Positions 34,904-43,025 of a stretch of 64,000 bases of DNA are shown here, in pieces. The notes under the pieces were generated by a model. That model ran no database searches and was not told the DNA's origin. It was given only the letters and a program-made list of their open reading frames with translations. This DNA is from CAYMJV01 sp964390545. Lineage in GTDB: Bacteria; Desulfobacterota; BSN033; UBA1163. How positions within the stretch are numbered: position 1 is the stretch's first letter; each line of letters starts with the position of its first letter. The DNA is taken from the NCBI GenBank assembly GCA_964390545.1, contig CAYMJV010000001.1, forward strand, positions 42,148 through 106,147, in the 5' to 3' direction. A program made the position numbers and the translations under genes.

Positions 34904-35878
34904 TTAAAGAGGCAGGTCCACACCCATCCCCTTTGCTTTCGCCAGTTGATAAATCCGGATCGCTGTGGCCATGTCATCCAGGGCAAGGCCCAGGTTGATG
35001 CTCATGGCCCGCTCTTTAGAAGATTCACGGCCGGGCTTAAGACCCGCCACAATCTCTCCAAGGTCGGCATAAGGCTCTGGTGTCTCTTTGAAGTAGCCTT
35101 CCTGCCTGTAGTAACGCATCTGCATGAGGTCATCGGTAGCAAGTTTATTGATTTGACGGATTGCTCCCCCCTTCCAGTAGGAGTCAAAATCTACAGGAGA
35201 GGCAAAGGCTCCATCTGCAAGCCACCCCGGTTCGATGAGGGGTTTCGGATGTTTAAGAATGGGACCGCTGGTCACCACAAGGTCTAGGCCTTGCACTGCT
35301 TCAGTCAGTCTTTTCACCGGCTCAATATCCAGGTTCAGGGCTTTGCTCATTTCCGTTGCATACTGCTCGGCTATTTCAGGGTAGAGATCGTACGCCTTCA
35401 CTTTCTTAATCTTGAAGAGACAGGTTAGGGCTTCAAGATTGCTGCGGCCTTGCACTCCGCAAGCCACAATCCCGACCGTGGTACTATCAGGACGGGCGAG
35501 GTACTTGGCTGCCACGGCCGTGGCTGCACCTGTTCGCTTGGCCGTAATCCAGGTGCAGTCCATGATGGTGATGGGTATGCCTGTTTCTGGGTCGTTCAGC
35601 AAGAGGAGCCCAGTGATATAGGGAAGACCTTTTCTTTGATTGTCCGGGTAACCCGACACCCATTTCATGCCTGCTGATTGGAGGTTGGGGATATAGGCAG
35701 GCATAGCGTGGATAAAGGCGTCAGGACGGGTATGGATGCCTGGTTTGGGTGGCATCTCTGTACGGCCGGCACCCTTCTCTTTAAACATCGCTTCCAATGC
35801 ATCGATGATTTCACGCATGGGAAGGGCAATCGTTTCTACATCTTTACGTGAAAGGTATAGAACGGATCCTAGTTTCAT
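34904..35878 (-). CDS. Ornithine cyclodeaminase / mu-crystallin family protein
   Basis: This 324-residue NAD(P)-binding protein has the OCD family blocks GMKWVSGYPDNQRKGLPY, CTWITAKRTGAATAVAAKYL and a Rossmann GIVACGVQGRSN. Members deaminate ornithine, dehydrogenate alanine or reduce cyclic imino acids. The start is the ATG at 35878, preceded by AGGA. A longer frame to 35932 runs into a GTAGGG repeat and is not credible. Confidence 0.9.
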   Translation of the reverse strand: MKLGSVLYLSRKDVETIALPMREIIDALEAMFKEKGAGRTEMPPKPGIHTRPDAFIHAMPAYIPNLQSAGMKWVSGYPDNQRKGLPYITGLLLLNDPETGIPITIMDCTWITAKRTGAATAVAAKYLARPDSTTVGIVACGVQGRSNLEALTCLFKIKKVKAYDLYPEIAEQYATEMSKALNLDIEPVKRLTEAVQGLDLVVTSGPILKHPKPLIEPGWLADGAFASPVDFDSYWKGGAIRQINKLATDDLMQMRYYRQEGYFKETPEPYADLGEIVAGLKPGRESSKERAMSINLGLALDDMATAIRIYQLAKAKGMGVDLPL

Positions 35879-35902
35879 ATCTTTTTTATCCTGATCAGAT
35901 AT

Positions 35903-35982
35903 GTAGGGTGCGTTCCCCGAACGCACCATCATGGTGAGCTCTTGTTAAACTATTTAAGGCGTGCTCGGGGATCACGCCCTAC
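35903..35982. repeat. REPIN-like pair of inverted hairpins (GTAGGG family), second copy
   Basis: GTAGGGTGCGTTCCCCG with its closing arm lies at 35903-35926. A second hairpin in reverse orientation, with arms GGCGTG and CACGCC, ends CCCTAC at 35982. The two are about 30 bases apart. The arms differ from the copy at 18726 but keep pairing. Confidence 0.75.
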
Positions 35983-36091
35983 AGCCTTGGATTCTGCCGA
36001 AAAGGGAGGCTAAAGCTTTCCCTCCCAATGTTTATTTTTCAATGAGTTTCTGAAACAAGTTCAGAATGACAGATGGTAAAGTTAATGTTCT

Positions 36092-36652
36092 TTATTCCAA
36101 GATCTTCTTCAGGGCCTCGTCGGTCTTTCGTCCCCTCGGCCCATCTCCAGGAAGGTAGAGCATGACTCCTTTTCCGCTCCTTAAGGGAATGACCTCTATC
36201 TTTCCCTCTGAGGCCATTTTGCTGGTAAATTCAATCGGGTCTTTGTTGAAATGTTTCCGGAAGGCATCATTTAACCCGCTGAAGACACTGTGGATACCCC
36301 GGTAAGGTTCTTTCCTCAATTTCTTTATCCCTTCGATGATGAACTCCTCTTCAGAAAGAGAGGAGGCTTGACCCCCGCCGATCAACCGGATGATCTCTTC
36401 TGCAGAAGGCCTTTGAGGAGCATCTCCAGGAAGAAAGAGCATCACCCCTCCTTTAAAAGCCCTCGTCTCAATCTTGCCCTCCTTGGCGAGTCTGGAGGTC
36501 GCCTCCACGGGATTAGTTCCGAAATACTTTCGAAAGGCTTCGTTGAACCCGCTGTAGACGCTGTGGATCCCCCGAAAGGGGTCCTTTCTCAATTTCTTGA
36601 TCGCCTGGGTAACAAATTCTTCTTCGGTCAGTCTTTTTTCTTCGTCCGCCAT
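36092..36652 (-). CDS. Tandem-duplicated protein of unknown function
   Basis: I do not recognise this 186-residue protein. It consists of two similar units of about 75 residues. The first contains KKLRKDPFRGIHSVYSG and GGVMLFLPGD; the second contains KKLRKEPYRGIHSVFSG and GVMLYLPGD. Each unit also has an AFRKxF-x4-P-[VI]-E core. The tail GRKTDEALKKILE is charged. The ATG at 36652 follows GGGAGGAGGGAG. It sits upstream of no obvious partner; the NAD/FAD reductase lies on the same strand beyond a repeat-rich gap. Confidence 0.8.
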   Translation of the reverse strand: MADEEKRLTEEEFVTQAIKKLRKDPFRGIHSVYSGFNEAFRKYFGTNPVEATSRLAKEGKIETRAFKGGVMLFLPGDAPQRPSAEEIIRLIGGGQASSLSEEEFIIEGIKKLRKEPYRGIHSVFSGLNDAFRKHFNKDPIEFTSKMASEGKIEVIPLRSGKGVMLYLPGDGPRGRKTDEALKKILE

Positions 36653-36807
36653 GGGGCTCCCTCCTCCCAAATCAACACTTCGACTCCCCGGCCTGAAGGC
36701 CTGGGCTTGCCCTCGGCCTGAGACTTCGGCGTGAGCTCAGTCGAACGCTCGGGTCGAAGGCTCAGGGTTGACCCTGAGCGCCGCCGAATGGGTCAACCCT
36801 TTAGGTT
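36653..36807. repeat. Cluster of dispersed palindromes (CTTCGACT... family)
   Basis: The gap between the duplicated protein and the reductase holds overlapping hairpins: GGCCTGAAGGCC near 36690, GCTCAGGGTTGACCCTGAGC at about 36760-36780 and a GGGTTGACCC word repeated near 36790. Related CTCAGGAC/GTCGAAGG words recur at about 39925-40030. No gene is visible. Confidence 0.55.
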
Positions 36808-38019
36808 CTACGATTCCTTCGGCTTTTTTAAATCGAATCCTTCTTTTAAAAGGGAATCCTTTAACTCCTTCACATCGACCTTCTTTTCAATGGCATTGAG
36901 AATCTCTGCCCTCCCCTTTGTCTCCCCGAGAAGGATACAGCCCACGACCTTATCTTCTTTGAAAGTGATCTTACAATAAGTACATTTCTCGAGGTCACTC
37001 CTTACGACACAATCCAGCTTCTTTTCGGCATCGATCTCACCGGCAGCCGTGAGGTCAATCCCCACTACCTTCAAGGTATTTGAAACGACCGTTCCTTCGT
37101 AGATGGCCTTTCCCCCAGCCATATTGATCCCGGCAACCTCTCCCTGCCGTTGGGCTGCTGGCCAGATCCCGTAAACGCGACCTCGATGCTCTGCCACATC
37201 TCCAGCAGCAAAGATCCCTTCGGTCTTTGTCTTTAATTGGTCGTCAACGAGAATTCCATTCTTCATCTCTAAACCCATTTCCTTGGCCAGCTGGATGTTA
37301 GGCCTAACTCCGGCCGAGATGATCACCATCTGACCTTCAACAACCCTACCATCTTTAAGCCGTAATCCCTCTACTTTCTCTTTTCCCAGAATTTCATCTG
37401 ATTGGCCATTGAGGAAGAAGGAAAAACCCATCTCCTCCATCTTTTTTTGTAATATCTGAGCTCCCGCTTCATCCATCTGCCTAGGAAGGATTCGCGGATT
37501 ATGTTCAATAACGGCGACCTTTACCTCTCGCTTCAACAAAGCCCCCCCCGTCTCCAATCCGACGAGCCCCCCTCCAATCAGGATGGCCTGCTTCACCTTG
37601 GCCGAAAACTCCTTCATCTCGAGGGCATCTTTCATGGTCCGCAGAGTGAAGACGCCCTTTTTCTCCACCCCTTTAATGGGGGGTACAAAGGCACTGCCCC
37701 CCGTAGCCACGAGAAGCATGTCATACGGATAGGTCTTCCTCTTCTTGCTGAGAACCTCTCTCTTGTCGGACCGGATCTCTCCGATCGGCTCCTCCAAATG
37801 GATGGAGATCTCCTTGCTCTCGTAGTACTCCTTCGTATGGATGGTGATGTCTTTAAGGCTCACCTCCCCTGCCACGTACTCTGGGAATCGAACACGATAA
37901 TAAAAAGGATAAGCCTCTTCCGTAAAGATGTGTATCTCCCCTTTTGGATCGGTCTCCCTGATCTTAATGGCTGCCCTTGCCCCTGCCGCACCATTCCCGA
38001 CGATAAGATATCGTTTCAC
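36808..38019 (-). CDS. FAD/NAD(P)-dependent oxidoreductase (NirB-N / rubredoxin reductase-like)
   Basis: This 403-residue flavoprotein has an FAD motif YLIVGNGAAGARAA at residues 4-17. An NAD(P) motif AILIGGGLVGLETGGAL lies near residue 150, and the second FAD contact GIFAAGDVAE follows. It fits the pyridine nucleotide-disulphide class II family that includes NirB N-terminal domains and rubredoxin reductases. With rubrerythrin in the same genome it could feed electrons to rubredoxin; that is inference, since the genes are 9 kb apart. A C-terminal extension (about residues 315-403) with LEKCTYCKITF is atypical. Confidence 0.88.
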   Translation of the reverse strand: MKRYLIVGNGAAGARAAIKIRETDPKGEIHIFTEEAYPFYYRVRFPEYVAGEVSLKDITIHTKEYYESKEISIHLEEPIGEIRSDKREVLSKKRKTYPYDMLLVATGGSAFVPPIKGVEKKGVFTLRTMKDALEMKEFSAKVKQAILIGGGLVGLETGGALLKREVKVAVIEHNPRILPRQMDEAGAQILQKKMEEMGFSFFLNGQSDEILGKEKVEGLRLKDGRVVEGQMVIISAGVRPNIQLAKEMGLEMKNGILVDDQLKTKTEGIFAAGDVAEHRGRVYGIWPAAQRQGEVAGINMAGGKAIYEGTVVSNTLKVVGIDLTAAGEIDAEKKLDCVVRSDLEKCTYCKITFKEDKVVGCILLGETKGRAEILNAIEKKVDVKELKDSLLKEGFDLKKPKES

Positions 38020-38296
38020 TCTTCTTCTCCCCTGTATCTAAATTTGTTGATCCACTGCTGGAACATAAATTGGCTAGAGCAGTCCCTTCACCCTATTTCG
38101 TTGATCCGTTCGGTCGGCCGAAGCCGTTCGGCTGAGCTCACGGCTGAAGGCAAGCTAGCAGTCGAGAGGTTTACCCCGTTAGAAAGCCCCGCTGCTTGCA
38201 GCGGGGATGAAGGTAATTTTGCCATGGGAGCGAGCACAGGGTTTAATGCCCCGCGTGAGCCTTCCCGTTAGAAGGCCAAAGGTCTTCTAACGGGGT
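38020..38296. repeat. Gene-free gap with IS200/IS605-end-like hairpins
   Basis: This gap holds the hairpin GCCCCGCTGC-TT-GCAGCGGGG near 38197 and a repeated CCCGTTAGAA word (38180, 38265). GAAGGCC/GGTCTTC dyads close it. Related CCCCGCC hairpins occur at about 42573 and 59948. They look like ends of degraded IS200/IS605-type elements, but no transposase remains. Confidence 0.5.
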
Positions 38297-39418
38297 TTAC
38301 TTGATTCCATCACGGAGTTCCCGGGCGAGGAGGTCAACCGTCCCTCGCGTTCCTCCTGCCAATTTCTGCTTCCACTCTCCGTCCGTCTCAAACCGTGTTT
38401 CTCCGATCCGATCGCCCCAGGGTTTGATCGCTTCCCGGATGCCGAAGTAGTCGAAAGAATCTTTCTTTAACTCTTTTGATCGAGCCATCACATCGGGGCT
38501 CACCCGTATGAAGGCACGGAGGGCGGCTCCGGTCTTGATGCTGTATTTCCGCCCGGCCCAGGCCTTTGGGAAAATTGCCAGAATGGCCTTAAAATAGTTC
38601 AAAAAGAATCGCTTTCCATTCTGCTCGAATTCCTTGAACCGATTCGCTCCTCCCAGCTTCTCGATATTGCCAAAAAGATCCACCATCTCTTCTGCCAAGG
38701 AAGCCTGGGAGACTCGGCCCTTTCCCACACCCAATATTTTAATCTCTCTGTGCAGAGGAGAGCTTTCCTCTTCGTTGAGAGTACGGATGATATCATGGGC
38801 TAAGGCCTGATACGAATCAGCGTAAAGCCTTCGACCGGCTAACGAGATGAGGTGGGAGGGGTTGAGCCGCGTATGCTTGGCATTGATGGTCACAAAAAGC
38901 TCAACTGTCTGCCGAGCATCCAACGTATCGAAGAGAACGGCTGGGACGTCGATCTCCAAATCTGTTTCCATCTGAGCACTGAGGGCGAGGAGGCGATGTT
39001 GACCATCGAGACATCGAAGGATTCCCGGCTCTTCGGGAATCTGAAGCATCCCTAGGTTGGGATTCTTCCCTATCGGGGAGAAGCTAAGCTTCTTTTCCGT
39101 GATCATGATCACGGCCCCTGGTATGGCAGGTAGATTCTGGGACTCTTTACAATCCAGATAGTACTGGACCAATTCTCGGATCTTCTTTCGAATCATCGGC
39201 CTCTGGAAGGCCGCCTCGCTCTGCCCGATCCGCTTCTCCAGCACCTCCCAGTTGATGGCAGAGGTTTTGGTCGGTTTCCTCTTTTTCGTCTCCTCCTCCG
39301 CGCCTGAATAACTTAAAACTTCAAATTGAACCAATTTCTGAATATCCCCGGAGGTAAAAGAGGTTTGATAAAAATCGACTCCGAATTGCCTCACCTTATG
39401 GGCTGGAACGGTAATCAT
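38297..39418 (-). CDS. DGQHR-domain protein (DndB-like)
   Basis: This 373-residue protein has the DGQHR motif in ILRCLDGQHRLLALS, followed by DVPAVLFDTLDARQTVELFVTIN. Both define the DGQHR/DndB family. DndB regulates DNA phosphorothioate modification; other DGQHR proteins sit in defence islands. No dndACDE, restriction or helicase genes are present here, so it is an orphan. Residues 1-60 open MITVPAHKVRQFGVDFY. The gene stands alone, with a 14-base perfect palindrome 103 bases upstream. Confidence 0.82.
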   Translation of the reverse strand: MITVPAHKVRQFGVDFYQTSFTSGDIQKLVQFEVLSYSGAEEETKKRKPTKTSAINWEVLEKRIGQSEAAFQRPMIRKKIRELVQYYLDCKESQNLPAIPGAVIMITEKKLSFSPIGKNPNLGMLQIPEEPGILRCLDGQHRLLALSAQMETDLEIDVPAVLFDTLDARQTVELFVTINAKHTRLNPSHLISLAGRRLYADSYQALAHDIIRTLNEEESSPLHREIKILGVGKGRVSQASLAEEMVDLFGNIEKLGGANRFKEFEQNGKRFFLNYFKAILAIFPKAWAGRKYSIKTGAALRAFIRVSPDVMARSKELKKDSFDYFGIREAIKPWGDRIGETRFETDGEWKQKLAGGTRGTVDLLARELRDGIK

Positions 39419-40118
39419 GAAGAACCACCTCCCTTTTTCTATCTACATCTCCAGCAATTAAGAATGGTTTCGGTGCTTTAGGAGATATGATAAATTGAGT
39501 CTATACGCTGTGCGCATAGCGCTAAGCGCTTAGCCTAGTAATACATAGATACCAAAATTCCCCTTCCTAAACAAGCGAATTCTATTGCTCTTTGAACCCC
39601 CTCAGTTATGGGTTCTGGGGTAGAGAATTCGACAGGAATACCTCCGAAAATCTTATCAAGCGGACGATATTATTTTTTGCTAAGGGCAACAGCTGCTACC
39701 ATTTCGTGGCTGGTTAAATGGGTTTAGATCGCGATCCGACGATCAGCGAGCAGAGGATTCCGCCCTGCCTGCCGGCAGGCAGGTATAAGATTTTCTCCGG
39801 CATCCCTGCCAAATTCTGAAAAGTTCGTGTGTGTAACTGAGGGATTACTGCCCTTTTCTGGACATGGGCACCGGCATGGATTCCCTTTCCTTTTTATTGA
39901 TACTTCGACGGCACCAAACCTCGACCTTTAGGACAGGGTCAAAGACGCCGCTCAGTATCAACCCTGAGCAAACCCCGGGTGCTTGTCCTGAGCGCAGTCG
40001 AAGGATTAGACCGGGGATAGTCGAAAGGTTGATTTTGGAATATCCCTCTGGTAAGTTAAAATAAGTGTTACCAATCCAATCTGAGGAAACCCAAATCAAA
40101 CATGCAGGGAGACTTACC
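39419..40118. other. 700-base gap without a credible gene; palindromes and a leader
   Basis: Between the divergent DGQHR and rhodanese genes I see no gene. There is a perfect palindrome GCTAAGCGCTTAGC (39521-39534), a possible operator, and a perfect CCTGCCTGCC/GGCAGGCAGG palindrome (39764-39783). Copies of the CTCAGGAC/GTCGAAGG repeat lie at about 39925-40030. Short frames here translate the repeats only. AGGGAG at 40106-40111 is the ribosome site of the rhodanese gene. Confidence 0.6.
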
Positions 40119-40523
40119 ATGAAAAAGAAGCTACTTTTAGGATGCCTCGTCATCTTTTTGGGAATGGGAATGTTTGTTTCGCGGGTACTGTCAGCCGATG
40201 CTGCGAGAATGACCAAGGATGAACTCAAAGCCTTATTTGGGAATCCCGATTTGATTCTATTGGATGTCCGTTCCGGGAGCGATTGGAAGGATAGCGATTT
40301 GAAAATTCAAGGGGCCATTCGAGAAGAACCCGGGCAAATCAAATCCTGGTCTAAGAAGTACTCCAAGGAGAAGATCATCGTTCTCTACTGCGCCTGACCC
40401 AATGAAGGAACGAGTGCCCGGGTGGCACAACAACTGATCAAAATGGGATATCCCAAAGTCTATGCCCTAAAGGGTGGCTGGGTGGAATGGTCTAAAAATA
40501 ATTATCCAGTGGAGAAAAAATAG
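40119..40523 (+). CDS. Exported rhodanese-like protein with in-frame UGA (candidate selenoprotein, Sec93)
   Basis: The frame starts at ATG 40119 and meets TGA at 40395-40397. It continues in frame to TAG at 40521-40523, giving 134 residues. A signal peptide (about residues 1-25, ending VLSADA) precedes one rhodanese domain: LILLDVRSGSDW, then KIIVLYCA-U-PNEGTSARVA and the closing GYPKVYALKGGWVEW, which is classic rhodanese. The UGA falls where related sequences have the second cysteine of Y-C-x-C-P-N-E. A hairpin follows at SECIS distance. Without read-through the protein would lose its catalytic C-terminal part. The role is likely periplasmic sulfur or redox chemistry. The DUF547 gene follows after 11 bases. 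Confidence 0.85.
40414..40428 (+). promoter_or_regulatory. SECIS-like hairpin after UGA codon 93
   Basis: GUGCC (40414-40418) pairs perfectly with GGCAC (40424-40428) around the loop CGGGU. The stem starts 16 bases after the UGA (40395-40397) and the loop has G in its first two bases. These fit the known rules for bacterial SECIS elements, though a five-pair stem alone is weak proof. Confidence 0.55.
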
Positions 40524-40534
40524 AGTCGAAGCGT

Positions 40535-41362
40535 ATGTGGTTTCGATCTCCAATTGTCCTCAATGCGGGAACTCCGTTTCACATCCCGACAGAACAGTCC
40601 ATCGATATTGCGTTAACCCTTGCGATGGCGGACCTGAAGGCAAAGTTCATCGATGCTGAAAGGGGGGCGGTCCGTTACAAGTCTATTCGTGGCTCTGAGG
40701 AGTTTGAACGTTATAAGGATCTGACAAGGGGATTACGGTCCTTCGATCTTCGCTCTGTCAAAGACCGTGGACCGAGGCTCGCCTTCTGGACCAATATTTA
40801 TAACACGGCCGTGATTCACGGTGTGATTGAACTGGGGCTGGAACGCTCTGTTAAGGAGTATCCTGGATTTTTCGATCGGATCACTTATGAGATAGGGGGA
40901 TCTCGTTTTTCTCTTAATGAAATGGAGCATGGTCTCCTCCGTGGCAACCGGAGACACCCCTATCGGGTCCTGAAACCTTTCCGTGAAAGAGACCCGCGCC
41001 TCGAATTCGCCATTGTCCCCCTGGATCCAAGAATCCATTTCGCTCTGGTCTGTGGGGCCAGGTCGTGTCCGCCCATCGGTTTTTATGAAGCTGAACAGAT
41101 CGATTTCCAGCTTGGGCTGGCGGCCATGAGCTTTATCAATAGCCCTCAGGTCAAGATCCTCCCCGAAGAGAAGACTGTTTTCATTTCGATGATTTTTAAA
41201 TGGTATAAGATTGATTTTGGAGGGAGTGACAGAGCACTGCTCGACACTCTTTTGAACTACCTTGATGAGGGGAAGGATAAGGCCTTCCTTGAGGAGAATA
41301 GAAATCAGATCAGAATCCGGTATCAGCCTTATGACTGGAATTTGAATCAATCGGAGAGATGA
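40535..41362 (+). CDS. DUF547 family protein
   Basis: This 275-residue protein matches DUF547, with LAFWTNIYNTAVIHGVIE, ITYEIGGSRFSLNEMEHGLLR and the conserved block HFALVCGARSCPPI. In related bacteria the family is often encoded near rhodanese or thioredoxin-like genes. Its cysteines, Cys-Gly-Ala-Arg-Ser-Cys, could be redox active. No signal peptide is evident from the ATG at 40535. It begins 11 bases after the stop of the selenoprotein rhodanese and is probably co-translated, so proper read-through of the UGA may affect its expression. Confidence 0.87.
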   Translation: MWFRSPIVLNAGTPFHIPTEQSIDIALTLAMADLKAKFIDAERGAVRYKSIRGSEEFERYKDLTRGLRSFDLRSVKDRGPRLAFWTNIYNTAVIHGVIELGLERSVKEYPGFFDRITYEIGGSRFSLNEMEHGLLRGNRRHPYRVLKPFRERDPRLEFAIVPLDPRIHFALVCGARSCPPIGFYEAEQIDFQLGLAAMSFINSPQVKILPEEKTVFISMIFKWYKIDFGGSDRALLDTLLNYLDEGKDKAFLEENRNQIRIRYQPYDWNLNQSER

Positions 41363-41379
41363 TTTCAGGAAGAGAGAGA

Positions 41380-42366
41380 TCAGTACCTAAATAAAGCGGC
41401 TCCCCAAGTGAACCCCGCACCAAAGGAACTCGTCAGAATCAGGTCTCCCCTTTGAATCTTCCCGCTTCGCACACCTTCGTCCAGGGCCGTCGGGATCGAA
41501 GCAGCTGAAGTATTACCGTACTTGTGAACAGTGATGATCACCTTCTCTTTGGGGATTCTCAAACGCTTGGCCACTGTATCCATAATTCGAATATTTGCTT
41601 GATGAGGGATGAACCAGTCTATTTCATTACTGGTGACTCCTGCTGATTTCATCGCCTTGAGCGCTGAGTCCACCATGATCCGAACCGCATACTTGAAGAC
41701 TTCGTTCCCCTGCATCTTTAAGTATTGAAGACCTTCTTCCAGCATCTTTAGGGAAGCAGGGATGCGTGATCCGCCTCCAGGCACGTGGATGAGGCTCCAA
41801 AGATCGCCATCCGATTCGATATCGATGTTGAAAATCTCTCCATCTCCATGTCGATTTGAATGACCCAGGACGACCGCCCCTGCTCCGTCACCAAAAAGGA
41901 CGCAAGTCGCCCTGTCCTTGAAATCGATCCGATTGGAAATGATTTCTCCCCCAATAACAAGGGCATAGTGGTAGGAGCCGTCCTGCATGAACTTCTGAGC
42001 TACGGCAAGACCGTAGATGAACCCCGGACAGGCTGCATTGACATCGAACGCCACGGCTTTCTTGGCCCCCAATCGATGCTGGATAATACAGGCGGCCGAC
42101 GGGCTCACCATATCTGCCGTGGAAGTCCCAACGATGATCATATCCAATTTTTCAGGGGAAATTCCGGCCATCTCCAGAGCCTTCTCTGAGGCCCCCGTGG
42201 CCAAATCGGAAAGGGCCTGTCCTGGTTCGATCATTCGGCGTGTATGAATTCCGGTACGGGTAACGATCCATTCGTCGGTCGTATTCACGATCTTTTCAAA
42301 ATATGAATTAGGAATGACTCGTTCAGGGACATAAGAGCCTGTTCCCATGATGCCTACCTTTTTCAT
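41380..42366 (-). CDS. fabH: Beta-ketoacyl-ACP synthase III
   Basis: This 328-residue thiolase-fold enzyme has the KAS III triad: Cys in NAACPGFIYGL, His in FIPHQANIRI and Asn in HKYGNTSAAS. It condenses acetyl-CoA with malonyl-ACP to start fatty acid synthesis. It ends the minus-strand lipid/LPS block. The ATG at 42366 is supported by the family N-terminus KVGIMGTGSYVPERV. No other fab genes are adjacent. Confidence 0.95.
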   Translation of the reverse strand: MKKVGIMGTGSYVPERVIPNSYFEKIVNTTDEWIVTRTGIHTRRMIEPGQALSDLATGASEKALEMAGISPEKLDMIIVGTSTADMVSPSAACIIQHRLGAKKAVAFDVNAACPGFIYGLAVAQKFMQDGSYHYALVIGGEIISNRIDFKDRATCVLFGDGAGAVVLGHSNRHGDGEIFNIDIESDGDLWSLIHVPGGGSRIPASLKMLEEGLQYLKMQGNEVFKYAVRIMVDSALKAMKSAGVTSNEIDWFIPHQANIRIMDTVAKRLRIPKEKVIITVHKYGNTSAASIPTALDEGVRSGKIQRGDLILTSSFGAGFTWGAALFRY

Positions 42367-42417
42367 CCGATCTCTTTCCTCCGGAGACAGTGAGATTTTC
42401 GAGAAACGACATCCATT

Positions 42418-42609
42418 CTATCGCCCATACACGGCTGTGACGGAGGCAGACTCGATCACCTTCCCCTCGATGGTCTTCTTAAAAACGAAGCGGGAGGTAT
42501 TCACCCCAACGTCCAGTTTCTCCAAAAGGATTCGAAGTAATGAAAGTAAGAACTTCGCGGGAAGGTCCGCTGAGCTCCCCGCCTTTTTGGCGGGGGTGAA
42601 GGCAGACAA
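42418..42609 (-). pseudogene. Possible remnant of a hotdog-fold thioesterase, disrupted by a hairpin repeat
   Basis: The frame ending at 42418 gives LEKLDVGVNTSRFVFKKT followed by EGKVIESASVTAVYG. This resembles the C-terminal strands of acyl-CoA thioesterases. Upstream, at about 42573-42595, a CCCCGCC-TTTTT-GGCGGGG hairpin of a dispersed family interrupts it, and no convincing N-terminal half is found in any frame. It could be a decayed gene or chance. Confidence 0.3.
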
Positions 42610-42659
42610 CGTGAAAGGTCTCTACCTTACCCCGAAAACTCAGACTTTGGGGAGGAGTT

Positions 42660-42947
42660 TTACAATGCAATGCGATTGAGGAGCGTGATCCCCGCATGAT
42701 AGCAACAGCATGCACTATCGAAACTATTATCGAAGACCCTCTTCTTCCCATCCTGAAAGAGGATTCGAACGTAACAAAGCCCGCCGGGCAAATCAGAAGA
42801 CCAGGTCTCGATCACAACCCCACCTCCCCAAGATTTGAACTTTTTATGATAGACTTTATCCCCTACCCTAAGATAGGTGTGTCTTTCAATGTTAGACTTT
42901 ATTTCCGAAAGACCCTGCGTCTTTCTTTGAGGAAGAAGTTCTCTCAA
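42660..42947 (-). CDS. Small conserved protein with SH3-like barrel motif, TTG start
   Basis: This 95-residue protein contains YLRVGDKVYHKKFKSWGGG, then VVIETWSSDLPGGLCYVRI and a Cys-rich DSACCCYHAG. It looks like an SH3- or Tudor-like barrel of the kind found as nucleic-acid or polymerase-binding add-ons. The start is a TTG at 42947, with GGAGG seven bases upstream. It lies between the fabH region and the lpxL-like gene. The family is not firmly recognised. Confidence 0.7.
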   Translation of the reverse strand: MRELLPQRKTQGLSEIKSNIERHTYLRVGDKVYHKKFKSWGGGVVIETWSSDLPGGLCYVRILFQDGKKRVFDNSFDSACCCYHAGITLLNRIAL

Positions 42948-43025
42948 TTATTTTCCTCCTGCCGGGAGTATATCCCGTTCACCCCCTTTCCGCAAGCAGA
43001 ATTTAATCAATCCCCGCCGGGAGCT

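Noticed and set aside
39864..40064. Small protein containing an RLRSGQ-like word
   Set aside because: This is the translation of a dispersed CTCAGGAC/GTCGAAGG repeat, not a gene.
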